NCBI GenBank assembly: GCA_005792225.1
Contig: SXSP01000261.1
Span: 1-21,537, forward strand
Source: Bdellovibrionales bacterium
GTDB lineage: Bacteria; Bdellovibrionota; Bdellovibrionia; Bdellovibrionales; JAMPXM01
Direction of reading: 5' to 3'
DNA: 21,537 nucleotides
Shown here: positions 1 through 7,882 of the stretch, in pieces
Position numbering within the stretch: position 1 is the stretch's first letter
How the letters are laid out: every line of letters begins with the position of its first letter
Notes under the pieces: model-generated
The model's input: the letters and a program-made list of their open reading frames with translations, nothing else
The model's database searches: none
What the model was told of the DNA's origin: nothing
Translations under genes and position numbers: made by a program

Positions 1-704
1 ATGATCGGCGAGAGTTTCACGTTGCCCGGCTTATAGACGCCGTGAACGTTGCCGAAAGAAGCCGCGATCGTGAAGTTGGGTCCGATCTTGCTCAATTGCT
101 CGTAAGCGTAAGCGACATCCTCGGGTTGAGTGTAGAGTTTCGAATTATCAATATCAGAGTTGTCGACACCGTCTTCTTCGCCCCCTGTCACGCCGAGTTC
201 AATCTCGATGCCGGTGTCGAAGGCATTCATTCTTTTGAAATAGCTCGCCGAGATTTCAATGTTTTCGTGAAGCGGTTCTTCGGAGAGATCGAGCATGTGA
301 GACGAGAAGAGGGGCTTTTTGTGCTCTTTGTAGTGAGCGGCGCCGGCCTCAACCATTTGATCGATCCACGGTAGGAGCTTTTTTGCGGCGTGATCCGTGT
401 GGACGATGACGGGCACGCCGTAATGTTCGGCCAAAAGATGAACGTGGCGCGCGCCCGAGATCGCGCCGAGGGCTGCTGCTTTTTCATTCTCAAGTTTTAA
501 GCCCTTGCCGGCGTAGAACTGGGATCCACCGTTTGAAAACTGAACGATCACGGGGGAGTTGAGAGACTTTGCGGCCTCCAGGACGCCGTTAATGGAGTCG
601 GTTCCGATGACGTTGACCGCAGGAATGGCGAATTTGTTTTCTTTTGCGTATTGGTAGAGTTCTTGTAGTGCCGAGCCGTAGACCAAACCTGGTTTAAATT
701 TCAT
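1..704 (-). CDS. fbaA: Class II fructose-bisphosphate aldolase (C-terminus off the window)
   Basis: Zn-dependent aldolase of glycolysis and gluconeogenesis, cleaving fructose 1,6-bisphosphate to DHAP and glyceraldehyde 3-phosphate in the cytoplasm. The reverse strand reads open from ATG at 704 to the window edge, 234 codons; the E. coli FbaA-type enzyme has about 359. Visible family motifs are VHTDHAAKKLLPW at residues 101-113 (Asp104 matches the general acid, His105 a zinc ligand), ELGVTGGEEDGVDN at 169-182, and FGNVHGVYKPGN at 218-229 (His221 matches a second zinc ligand). A good Shine-Dalgarno (AAGGGG) lies about 8 bases before the ATG, which fixes the start. The gene diverges from the small membrane peptide at 890. 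The long class IIa type is clear from the TGGEEDGVDN insert; the missing third of the barrel cannot be judged. Confidence 0.95.
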   Translation of the reverse strand, partial: MKFKPGLVYGSALQELYQYAKENKFAIPAVNVIGTDSINGVLEAAKSLNSPVIVQFSNGGSQFYAGKGLKLENEKAAALGAISGARHVHLLAEHYGVPVIVHTDHAAKKLLPWIDQMVEAGAAHYKEHKKPLFSSHMLDLSEEPLHENIEISASYFKRMNAFDTGIEIELGVTGGEEDGVDNSDIDNSKLYTQPEDVAYAYEQLSKIGPNFTIAASFGNVHGVYKPGNVKLSPI

Positions 705-889
705 CTCAAAGTTCCCCTTCTTCAAAATCCTGAACGGAGACTACCAGGAAGTGTGGTGAAAGGCACCCCTCGCTTTGAGACACTTCAAGTATCGATGCGG
801 CGCGCTCCTCGCTCCGGGCTGAAACGTCTCGGACAGAAAAGTTGTGGGGAGTGACGAAGATGGAGACAATAGAGCGAGGTGGTTTAATT

Positions 890-1042
890 ATGAATGCCCC
901 CGCGAACGACAACTATAACGCGTTTATTGAGATGATCCCTTACTACTTCTTGGGACTCATGATCCCGCTCGCCATCGTGGCCGCGATCTGGGTTTACCGC
1001 GATGCCTTGTTCTCGAAGGAAGAGAAAAAAAAGAAGTCATAG
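890..1042 (+). CDS. Small single-helix membrane protein, 50 aa
   Basis: I do not recognise a family. The frame is open from 842, but ATG 890 is preceded by AGGTGG at 7 bases spacing, so I take this start. The product has a short polar N-terminus (residues 1-15), one hydrophobic segment at about 16-38 containing Tyr-Tyr, and a very basic tail ending in EEKKKKS, which predicts an N-out/C-in inner-membrane peptide. The basic C-terminus next to one helix recalls small accessory subunits of membrane complexes, but nothing here identifies a partner. A weak promoter-like pair (TTGTGG, 17 bases, GACAAT) ends shortly upstream. Its neighbours, aldolase on the other strand and a secreted peptide 78 bases downstream, give no functional hint. 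Confidence 0.7.
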   Translation: MNAPANDNYNAFIEMIPYYFLGLMIPLAIVAAIWVYRDALFSKEEKKKKS

Positions 1043-1092
1043 GCATCTGTATCTAGCTCCGGTAACGAATGATTGGGTGCGATCGTGGTAGT

Positions 1093-1109
1093 CTTCCGTT
1101 GAACGGAAG
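1093..1109 (+). other. Short hairpin abutting the RBS of the 1121 gene
   Basis: Arms CTTCCGT (1093-1099) and ACGGAAG (1103-1109) pair perfectly over a three-base loop. The Shine-Dalgarno of the next gene (GGAGAGG, from about 1109) starts at the foot of the stem. It might modulate ribosome access or simply mark a leader; no T tract follows, so a terminator is unlikely. Confidence 0.3.
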
Positions 1110-1120
1110 GAGAGGCAGCC

Positions 1121-1378
1121 ATGAAAACACCGTTTGTTCTTCTATTTTCTTTTTTATTCCCTTTAGCACTGACAGTTCCCGCGTTTGGAGGCTCGAATCA
1201 AGAGAGCGCAAAGGATTCGTCTTGCGTGAGCCAGAGATCGGCTTCGGTTTTCTTGACGGAATTAGGCCTGCAACGGCCAAATCCCACGGATTGCTATCTT
1301 GAGTGCAAGGTCACGAGCGGCGGCGACTCCGGAGACAGCTTCACCCGTTGTTACAACGAGTGCATGAGCCGACGTTAA
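1121..1378 (+). CDS. Secreted twin-CX3C small protein, 85 aa
   Basis: Unrecognised exported peptide. Residues 1-23 form a classic Sec signal peptide: Lys2, then a long Phe/Leu-rich core, then PAFG before the probable cleavage site. The mature part of about 62 residues holds five cysteines (35, 58, 62, 77, 81). Four of them form two CX3C motifs, CYLEC at 58-62 and CYNEC at 77-81, separated by 14 residues. In known twin-CX3C proteins this layout gives a helical hairpin held by two disulfides; here that is inference. The start is supported by GGAGAGG about 7-10 bases upstream. A second protein of the same size and plan lies at 13715. A strong inverted repeat follows the stop codon. Confidence 0.8.
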   Translation: MKTPFVLLFSFLFPLALTVPAFGGSNQESAKDSSCVSQRSASVFLTELGLQRPNPTDCYLECKVTSGGDSGDSFTRCYNECMSRR

Positions 1379-1383
1379 AAAGT

Positions 1384-1442
1384 CAATTCGGCCGCGTTTG
1401 TTTACGAGTCCGTTCCGAAGGGTCGCAAACGCGACCGAATTG
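1384..1442. repeat. Long inverted repeat between the secreted peptide and a kinase
   Basis: Arms of 17 bases at 1384-1400 and 1426-1442 match as inverted copies with a single C-A mismatch, over a 25-base loop. The arms carry CAATTCGG and CGCGTTTG blocks. It lies between the stop at 1378 and the kinase start near 1508, so it could end transcription of the peptide gene. There is no T run after it, so a Rho-independent terminator is not textbook. A mobile-repeat or mRNA-end-stabilising role is possible. Confidence 0.6.
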
Positions 1443-1507
1443 CGTATTAAACAAAAATTGATTTGATGGTGAGTTCGTGCAGAATGTCGTCGGGAACGGG
1501 GACATTC

Positions 1508-3967
1508 ATGACAGGTATGCGCGAAACACCTCAGCCGGTTCACGACCTCTTGATCTGGAATGAGCGAGCCATCGTACCGTATTTCGTCGGCGCGGCCGCC
1601 GTGGTGGTCGCGATCGCCGCTGAGGTATTTCTCCGCGCGCACGCCGATTTCGCGTCTGTCGTCTTCCTTTATCTTTTTCCGGTGATGATCACCGCTTGGT
1701 TCGGCGGGTTCTTACCTGGTCTCTTTGCCACCGCACTCTCGCTCATGGCACTGACCTTGAGCGCCCAGATTCCGGGACAATTGGAAAATCCAAGCGCAAG
1801 TTTGCCCGCGCGAATGGTGCTGTTTCTGCTCGCTTGCTTGATGGTGAGCGGGCTATCCGGTTTGCTCCACGTCTACCGTCGTCGCCTCATCGAGCGAGTT
1901 GTGAGCGAGAAGAAGAGTCGGGATGCGGCCGAGGCAGCGCGAATTCAAGCGAACGAGGCGCTCTTCCGACTGCAAACCGCACGTGGGGACCTTCGCCGCA
2001 CCGATGTCCAGATGAAAACGATTATCGAGGCGATGCCCGAGTTCGGCGCGTGGCTCTACGGACCGAAAGGTCAACCCATCTACATGAGTCGTTCGTTCTT
2101 AAAGCTTCTCGGCATGGACGAAGAAGAAGCGGGGTACCTCGGTTGGGCGAAACGGGTCCTCCCTGAGCAGCGCGAGGGGTTCGTTCGAAAGTGGCGTGAA
2201 TGTCTTGAAAGAGGGGTTGGCTGGGATGATGAAGTTGAAATCGAGGCGGCCGACGGTACCATCTACACGATCTTTTGCGAAGGTCGACCTGTCAGGGAGC
2301 CAACGGGAGAGTTGATCGGCTGGGTCGGTGTCAAGCTCGACGTCACCGCACGCAGGCAAGCGGAAGCCGCCCTGAGAAAGAGCGAACTCCAATTTAAAAG
2401 AATTGTAGATGCAAACCTCCTCGGAGTGTTCCAGATCGATGGTTCCGGTCGCATCACGTTCGCGAACGATAAGTTTTTAGAGATGCTCGCCGTCACACGG
2501 GATGACGTGCGCTTAGGACGATTATTGTGGAATAAAATCGCGCGAGCTTCCGAGAACGAAGCGATGGTATCTACGCAGTTTGTCCATGGGAGTGATGTCC
2601 GTGATCCCATCCAGATCGAGTGTCAGGCAGCGGATGGTCGGCTTGTTCCGGTTCTCTTCGGCGCGACGGTCGGAGATGCGGATCACGATACGGTCGCCTT
2701 TGTACTCGACCTCTCCGAGCAAAAACGGATCGAAGCGGAGCTCGTTGCGGCGAAAGAGCGGGCGGAAAGCGCGGACCGCGCGAAGAGCATTTTTCTGGCG
2801 AATATGTCCCATGAGATCCGAACTCCACTCGGCGCGATTATCGGCTTCGCCGAGCTCCTTCTCGATGAGAATCAATCAAAGGAGACCCGGGACGCGAACC
2901 TCGAGACCATTATCAAAAATGGTCGTCATTTAACGAGAATCATCAACGACATTCTCGATCTCTCCAAAATCGATTCGGAGGCGTTTCGGGTCACCCAGCA
3001 GGAGTTTTCGCTGCGCGAGCTCATGGAAGACCTCCGAGCGCTGCTCGGCACTCAAGCTCTCGAGAAAAGTTTGGAGCTGCGTATCCTCGTTGAGACCGAA
3101 CTGCCCGAACGCATTCGGTCCGACGCCGGGCGAATTAAACAGGTGTTGGTTAATATCATTGGGAACGCCATTAAGTTCACCCAAAACGGTCGGGTGGAAA
3201 TCCGCATTCGCGGGAATCCGATCGAAGGGGAGGACGGGCGACGTTGGCAGTTGGAGTGGCTCATCGACGACACCGGCATCGGAATACGACCCGAGGAGAG
3301 GGAGCGGCTCTTTAAGGCATTCGCCCAGGCGCAACCCTCGATCGCGCGGATGTACGGCGGCACGGGGCTTGGGCTTCATCTCTCTCGGAAACTCGCGCAG
3401 GCTCTCGGTGGCGAACTCGTCTTGACGAAGAGTGAATGCGGGAAGGGGAGTCAATTTTGTTTCTCGATTCCGGTCGAGGTAACGACAGGTGACCGCTTTA
3501 AAGATCTATCAGGCGGAATTCATCAGACCTCAAGTCAACGAAGGCTGACGAAGGATCGAAAACTCCAAGGGCGAAAGATCCTGGTCGTTGATGACTCCCC
3601 AGATCTGAAAAAGTTGATTCACCACTTCTTGACCGCGAGCGGGGCCGAGGTTGATCTCGCGTCAAACGGTTTAGAAGGAATTCGGGCCGCCCTTACGAAC
3701 CACTATCACGCGGTCGTCATGGATATCGAGATGCCGGTCTGCAATGGCTATGAGGCGATTCGACGGCTCAGGGCTGAGGACTACCTAGGGCCCGTCATCG
3801 CTCTCACGGCCCACGCGATGCGCGGGGAGAAGGAACATAGTTTAAACGCGGGATTTAATGACTACCTGGTCAAGCCCATCGATCGTGACGCTCTGATTCA
3901 TTCGCTGGCGACTTTGATCGATCGACCTTCCAAATATGCATCTGAGACTTCGCACCCCCCACATTGA
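1508..3967 (+). CDS. Membrane hybrid histidine kinase (TM, 2 PAS, HisKA, HATPase, REC)
   Basis: Inner-membrane sensor kinase with a fused receiver. From ATG 1508 (819 aa): N-terminal hydrophobic helices at about 22-122, resembling the KdpD-type DUF4118 transmembrane domain; a coiled linker at 125-170; PAS domains at about 168-282 and 293-405; HisKA with the phosphoacceptor His435 in NMSHEIRTP; HATPase_c with the N box around Asn553, DDTGIGI at 587-593 and GGTGLGL at 617-623; and a C-terminal receiver with VVDDS, acceptor Asp739, Thr767 and Lys789. All catalytic residues are present. The frame opens at TTG 1463 with further ATGs at 1466 and 1484, but only 1508 has a purine-rich GGGGA at proper spacing. 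No HPt or DNA-binding domain is attached, so output must go through another protein. The signal is unknown. Confidence 0.93.
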   Translation: MTGMRETPQPVHDLLIWNERAIVPYFVGAAAVVVAIAAEVFLRAHADFASVVFLYLFPVMITAWFGGFLPGLFATALSLMALTLSAQIPGQLENPSASLPARMVLFLLACLMVSGLSGLLHVYRRRLIERVVSEKKSRDAAEAARIQANEALFRLQTARGDLRRTDVQMKTIIEAMPEFGAWLYGPKGQPIYMSRSFLKLLGMDEEEAGYLGWAKRVLPEQREGFVRKWRECLERGVGWDDEVEIEAADGTIYTIFCEGRPVREPTGELIGWVGVKLDVTARRQAEAALRKSELQFKRIVDANLLGVFQIDGSGRITFANDKFLEMLAVTRDDVRLGRLLWNKIARASENEAMVSTQFVHGSDVRDPIQIECQAADGRLVPVLFGATVGDADHDTVAFVLDLSEQKRIEAELVAAKERAESADRAKSIFLANMSHEIRTPLGAIIGFAELLLDENQSKETRDANLETIIKNGRHLTRIINDILDLSKIDSEAFRVTQQEFSLRELMEDLRALLGTQALEKSLELRILVETELPERIRSDAGRIKQVLVNIIGNAIKFTQNGRVEIRIRGNPIEGEDGRRWQLEWLIDDTGIGIRPEERERLFKAFAQAQPSIARMYGGTGLGLHLSRKLAQALGGELVLTKSECGKGSQFCFSIPVEVTTGDRFKDLSGGIHQTSSQRRLTKDRKLQGRKILVVDDSPDLKKLIHHFLTASGAEVDLASNGLEGIRAALTNHYHAVVMDIEMPVCNGYEAIRRLRAEDYLGPVIALTAHAMRGEKEHSLNAGFNDYLVKPIDRDALIHSLATLIDRPSKYASETSHPPH

Positions 3968-3976
3968 GACTTCGGC

Positions 3977-3995
3977 AAAACAGATTCCCTGTTTT
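3977..3995 (+). terminator. Weak terminator-like hairpin after the first kinase
   Basis: AAAACAG (3977-3983) and CTGTTTT (3989-3995) form a 7-bp stem over a 5-base loop, 10 bases after the kinase stop, with T residues in the 3' arm. The stem is AT-rich, so termination would be weak; readthrough into the RedB-like gene at 4050 is possible. Confidence 0.35.
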
Positions 3996-4049
3996 AGATT
4001 TCGCAACATTTGACCGGGTAGCTGTGTTGTAAGTTAAAACGATTGGGTC

Positions 4050-4682
4050 ATGATTCGGAAAATGAGAGTCTTCATGTTCGGTTTAAGCTGGGCCGTACTC
4101 GTGGGTGCGGGCCTGGGCGTTATGGGTGCGTACGGGCAAGTTTCGGGTGCCGTCGGAGCGATTCCTTCCCAATGGCCGGAGGCCTCGCGGCTCGCACACG
4201 CGGGTCGATCCACCCTGCTCATCTTCTTGCATCCCGAGTGCGGTTGCAGTCGCGCGAGCGTCGGAGAACTCGATCGTGTCCTCGCGCATGCCTCTTCCGA
4301 TGTCGACACGCACGCGATCTTCATCAAGCCTAAAAAATGGTCGGACGAGAAAGTTCGCGGTGAGCTTTGGGAGCAAGCCGGAGCCATTCCCGGCGTTCGC
4401 TTGCATGTCGATGCGGATTCGCATGAAGCAAAATTGTTTGGTGCGAAAACTTCGGGACATACGATTTTGTTTGATCCCCAAGGTCGACGCGTTTTTTCGG
4501 GCGGAATCACGCCGTCGCGCGGCCATATGGGAGACAATGTTGGTCAATTGGCGCTCGTTGACCTTCTCAATGGACTAAAAAAAGAAGAGTCGATCGCGAC
4601 GCGAGTGTTTGGTTGTGGTCTGTTTGGCGGTGAGTTCATCAACCGGAAGGTCCTCGCATTTTTCTCGGGGGCGACGCCATGA
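4050..4682 (+). CDS. RedB-like thioredoxin-fold protein, exported or membrane-anchored
   Basis: Residues 6-30 are a hydrophobic signal or anchor segment, so the rest should be periplasmic. The body matches, from memory, a family often labelled RedB: HPECGCSRAS at 61-70, where a CXC pair (Cys64, Cys66) replaces the thioredoxin CXXC, SGHTILFDPQGRRVFSGG at 135-152, GGITPSRGHMGDN at 151-163, and VFGCGLF at 187-193 with Cys189. The relatives I recall usually have CPC; CGC is seen here. This suggests thiol redox or metal binding, but the reaction is not established. The stop overlaps the ATG of the next kinase (ATGA at 4679-4682), so the two are translationally coupled. ATG 4062 is an alternative start; neither has a strong Shine-Dalgarno. 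Confidence 0.8.
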   Translation: MIRKMRVFMFGLSWAVLVGAGLGVMGAYGQVSGAVGAIPSQWPEASRLAHAGRSTLLIFLHPECGCSRASVGELDRVLAHASSDVDTHAIFIKPKKWSDEKVRGELWEQAGAIPGVRLHVDADSHEAKLFGAKTSGHTILFDPQGRRVFSGGITPSRGHMGDNVGQLALVDLLNGLKKEESIATRVFGCGLFGGEFINRKVLAFFSGATP

Positions 4683-6910
4683 CGAAGGCCACTTGCATTC
4701 GCCAGCGCGCGAGTCAGCTTTTTCATCATCAGCGCGATCGCATTCAGGTAAGAACCGACGGGCTCTTCGCGAAACTCTTCGTCCTTCAGTATTTCGCGGC
4801 AATCTACGCGGCCCTCGCCATTTCCCCTAAGACGTGGATGGGGAGCGAAAGCTCCGTTCACGTACACGTTTATGCGGCGGTGATCCTCGGGGCGTTGATC
4901 TTTAGTTTTCCGCTCTACCTCATCAAAAAGATGCCGGGCGCGGTGCTCACGCGCCATACGGTCGCCATTGCGCAGATGTTATTTTCGGGATTGCTGATTC
5001 ACTTAACGGGTGGTCGGATCGAAACTCACTTTCATATCTTCGGTTCGCTCGCTTTCTTAAGTTTTTACCGGGATTGGCGGGTTCTCGCTTCGGCTTCTGC
5101 GATCGTGGCGGCGGATCACTTTCTTCGCGGAGTCTTCTGGCCGCAGTCGGTGTTCGGGGTTTTAACGGCCGACGGTTGGCGCTGGCTCGAGCATGCGGGT
5201 TGGGTCTTGTTCGAAGATATATTCCTCTACTTCGCGATCTCCCAGAGTTTACAGGAGATGCAAGGCATTGCCGAGCACCAGGCGAAGACGGAATTCAAAG
5301 AAGCGTCCCTGCGAAAGAGTGAAGCGGATTTTCGCGCGATCTTTCAGCTCGCCGGTTCAGGCAAGCTTGAGGCGGATCCGGTTTCCGCTCGAATCACGAA
5401 GGTAAATAAAAAATACTGTGAGATCACGGGCTACTCCGAGGATGAACTCCTGGGTATGAGGATTTTTGATCTTACGTGGCCCGAAGATCTTGCTCAAGAC
5501 CGAGCGAGATACGCGAATCTCCACGTCGGTGCCGCTCCCGATTTCCATTACGAAAAACGCTACCGCCGAAAAGACGGCTCCTGCATGTGGGTGAGCGTGA
5601 CCGGAGCGGTGATCAAGGACGAAAACGGAATTCCCATTCGAACCATCGCGACGATTCATGACATCACCGAGAAGAGGCGAATTGAAGAGGAGCTCGCCGT
5701 TTCTCGGATCAAAGCTGAAGAGGCGAGTCATGCGAAGTCCGCGTTCATCGCCAATATGTCGCATGAAATTCGCACGCCCCTGGGTGCGATGCTCGGCTTC
5801 GCTCAGCTCATGCTTGATGATCAAAACACGACCGTCGATCAACAAAACAATCTGAAAACGATTTTACGGAACGGCGATCAGCTTTACCGGATTATTAACG
5901 AGGTTCTCGACATCTCGAAAATCGAGGCGAATAAGATGGACATCGAAAAGGCGCGCTTTTCGCTCGACGAAGTCATCTATGACGTCACCTCGCTTCTGTC
6001 GGTAAAGGCGCAGCAAAAAGGCCTGGCGCTCGAGGTTCACAGCGCGGGACCGCTTCCGGATACGATCGTGACGGATCAAACGAAGTTCCGCCAGATTCTC
6101 GTCAACGTCATCGGAAACGCGATCAAGTTTACCGATCAGGGCAAGGTTGAAGTGACCTTCCGTTTGAAAGAGAGCGAAGCGGACTCGAGTTGCCTTGAGA
6201 TAAGAGTTGAAGATACCGGCACCGGAATCCCGGAAGAAAAACGTGATCGGTTGTTCAAGCCCTTCTCCCAGGCTGATGCAACGACATCAAGAAAGTTCGG
6301 TGGAACGGGTCTCGGGCTTTATCTCTCGCGCACGTTTGCTCAGGCATTGGGTGGAGACTTACGTCTGGAGCCGGCATCCGAAGCCGCAGGGACGACATTT
6401 CTTATCACGATTGATGCGGGCCCGTTGGAACGGAAACCCTTTAAGCACCTGCACGCGGGTATGGGCGAGCACGTGGTCAAGGGCGATTTCACCCAAGCCA
6501 AGCTTGAGAGACTCGATGGCGTGCGGGTTCTCGTGGTGGACGATTCACCGGACAACCTTCGACTGACCACTCGAATGCTTACGGCCTCGGGTGCGGATGT
6601 CGAGTGCGCGGCGGACGGCGAGAGTGCCATTAAGGTTCTCGCAAGCTTGAGCTTTGATGTTGTCTTGATGGACATTCAAATGCCGGGTCTCGATGGCTAC
6701 GAGACGATTCGTCGCTTGCGGGCCATGGGCTATCGTAAGCCCGTTCTTGCTCTTACCGCGCACGCGATGAAAGGGGAACGTGAGCGGTGTCTCGAAGCTG
6801 GGTTTGACGGCCACCTCGTCAAGCCGATTGACAGGCCCGCGATGTTGAAGGCTGTTCGCGAGAGGGCGAAGCCGGTCTTCGAGCCCGTGAGAGAGCAAGC
6901 CACGGTTTGA
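4679..6910 (+). CDS. Membrane hybrid histidine kinase coupled to RedB-like protein
   Basis: Sensor kinase with fused receiver, 743 aa. Residues about 30-190 hold several membrane helices with an unusual number of histidines in or near them (61, 63, 93, 108, 117, 119, 147, 172), including IHLTGGRIETHFHIFGSLAF (107-126) followed by a YRDW motif. I recall this conserved His-rich membrane block from other kinases; metal or haem binding is inference. One PAS domain follows at 213-335, then HisKA (His362 in NMSHEIRTP), HATPase_c (Asn480, DTGTGIP at 512-518, GGTGLGL at 541-547) and a receiver (VVDDS, Asp665, Thr693, Lys715). All catalytic residues are intact. The ATG overlaps the stop of the RedB-like gene, which argues that the periplasmic thiol protein feeds or tunes this sensor. 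No output domain is attached. Confidence 0.93.
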   Translation: MTKATCIRQRASQLFHHQRDRIQVRTDGLFAKLFVLQYFAAIYAALAISPKTWMGSESSVHVHVYAAVILGALIFSFPLYLIKKMPGAVLTRHTVAIAQMLFSGLLIHLTGGRIETHFHIFGSLAFLSFYRDWRVLASASAIVAADHFLRGVFWPQSVFGVLTADGWRWLEHAGWVLFEDIFLYFAISQSLQEMQGIAEHQAKTEFKEASLRKSEADFRAIFQLAGSGKLEADPVSARITKVNKKYCEITGYSEDELLGMRIFDLTWPEDLAQDRARYANLHVGAAPDFHYEKRYRRKDGSCMWVSVTGAVIKDENGIPIRTIATIHDITEKRRIEEELAVSRIKAEEASHAKSAFIANMSHEIRTPLGAMLGFAQLMLDDQNTTVDQQNNLKTILRNGDQLYRIINEVLDISKIEANKMDIEKARFSLDEVIYDVTSLLSVKAQQKGLALEVHSAGPLPDTIVTDQTKFRQILVNVIGNAIKFTDQGKVEVTFRLKESEADSSCLEIRVEDTGTGIPEEKRDRLFKPFSQADATTSRKFGGTGLGLYLSRTFAQALGGDLRLEPASEAAGTTFLITIDAGPLERKPFKHLHAGMGEHVVKGDFTQAKLERLDGVRVLVVDDSPDNLRLTTRMLTASGADVECAADGESAIKVLASLSFDVVLMDIQMPGLDGYETIRRLRAMGYRKPVLALTAHAMKGERERCLEAGFDGHLVKPIDRPAMLKAVRERAKPVFEPVREQATV

Positions 6911-7032
6911 TCAACCCGATCACCGAGAACCTGCCCTGAAATGAAAAGGTTTCGTCGCACTCCTCGCCCGAGCTTGCGGATGGAGAGGATCGCGTTAGTC
7001 TCGTTGTCTTTCAACCGATGGGAGACAAATCC

Positions 7033-7833
7033 ATGGATAATCAAAAAAAATTTGCAGTCGTGACGGGAGCCTCGGTCGGGATCGGCTTCGAGCTCGCCAA
7101 GGTGTTCGCTCAAAATCACTTTGATCTTTTGATTTGCGCGCGCGGTGAGGAGATCGACCGCGCGGCCGAGGAGCTTCGCGGCCTTGGCGTTCAAGTGGAG
7201 ACGATGCAGGTCGACTTGGCCCAACCGGCGGGAGTCGAGGAATTTTACTCGAAGATCGCGGGACGTTCCGTGGATGCGATCGCGCTGAACGCGGGAGTCG
7301 GGGCGGGTGGGGATTTCGCACGCGAGATGGATCTTGCGGCTGAACTCAACATCATCGATTTGAATGTTCGTTCGACGGTCCATCTTGCAAAACTCGTTCT
7401 CAAAGACATGGTTTCGCGCGGCGAGGGTCGGGTTCTGTTTGTTTCGTCGATCGCGGCGATGATGCCGGGAAGTTTTGAGGCGGTCTATGCAGCTTCCAAA
7501 GCGTTCGTTCAGTCTTTCGCCCAGGCCATTCGCGAGGAGTTAAAGGACACGGGAGTGACCGTCACTGCCCTTCAGCCGGGCCCGACCGACACCGAGTTTT
7601 TCGAGCGCGCCGGAATGCAGGATACCCGCATTGGTTCCATGGAGAAGAAAGACGATCCAGCGCAAGTCGCTCAGCAAGGTTACGAAGCTCTGATGGCGGG
7701 TCAAGATCACGTCGTCGCTGGAAGCCTCATGAACAAAGTCATGGCGGCCGCCGGAAAGATCCTTCCCGAAACCGTAGGCTCGGCGGCCCACCGCCACCTC
7801 TCCCAACCCGGGACCGGCGACACCCATCATTGA
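7033..7833 (+). CDS. SDR-family NAD(P)-dependent oxidoreductase
   Basis: Classical short-chain dehydrogenase, 266 aa, cytoplasmic. The Rossmann cofactor motif TGASVGIG is at 11-18, the NAG motif at 86-88 (LNAGVGAGG), the structural Asn111 in LNVRS, the catalytic Ser at 138-139, and the YxxxK pair Tyr152/Lys156 in YAASKAF. Arg37 after the second strand (ICARGEE) favours NADP(H) over NAD. The substrate is not predictable; the set VSSIAAMMP and LQPGPTDTEFF is typical of DltE-like or general acyl/alcohol SDRs. The frame also opens at ATG 7018, but GGGAGAC sits 7 bases before ATG 7033, which I therefore choose. It stands apart from the kinase operon by about 120 bases, and I see no clear promoter in that gap. 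Confidence 0.93.
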   Translation: MDNQKKFAVVTGASVGIGFELAKVFAQNHFDLLICARGEEIDRAAEELRGLGVQVETMQVDLAQPAGVEEFYSKIAGRSVDAIALNAGVGAGGDFAREMDLAAELNIIDLNVRSTVHLAKLVLKDMVSRGEGRVLFVSSIAAMMPGSFEAVYAASKAFVQSFAQAIREELKDTGVTVTALQPGPTDTEFFERAGMQDTRIGSMEKKDDPAQVAQQGYEALMAGQDHVVAGSLMNKVMAAAGKILPETVGSAAHRHLSQPGTGDTHH

Positions 7834-7882
7834 TGATGTCCTAGCCTATGCCGGATCGGGGCAGATCATCTAAACTAGGCTT

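Noticed and set aside
706..912. Minus-strand frame of 68 codons ending just before the aldolase ATG
   Set aside because: It has no Shine-Dalgarno or recognisable composition and overlaps the start of the small membrane gene on the other strand; the junction with the aldolase gene is probably chance.
6730..7383. 217-codon minus-strand frame over the kinase end and SDR start
   Set aside because: It overlaps two well-supported genes on the other strand and shows no family feature.
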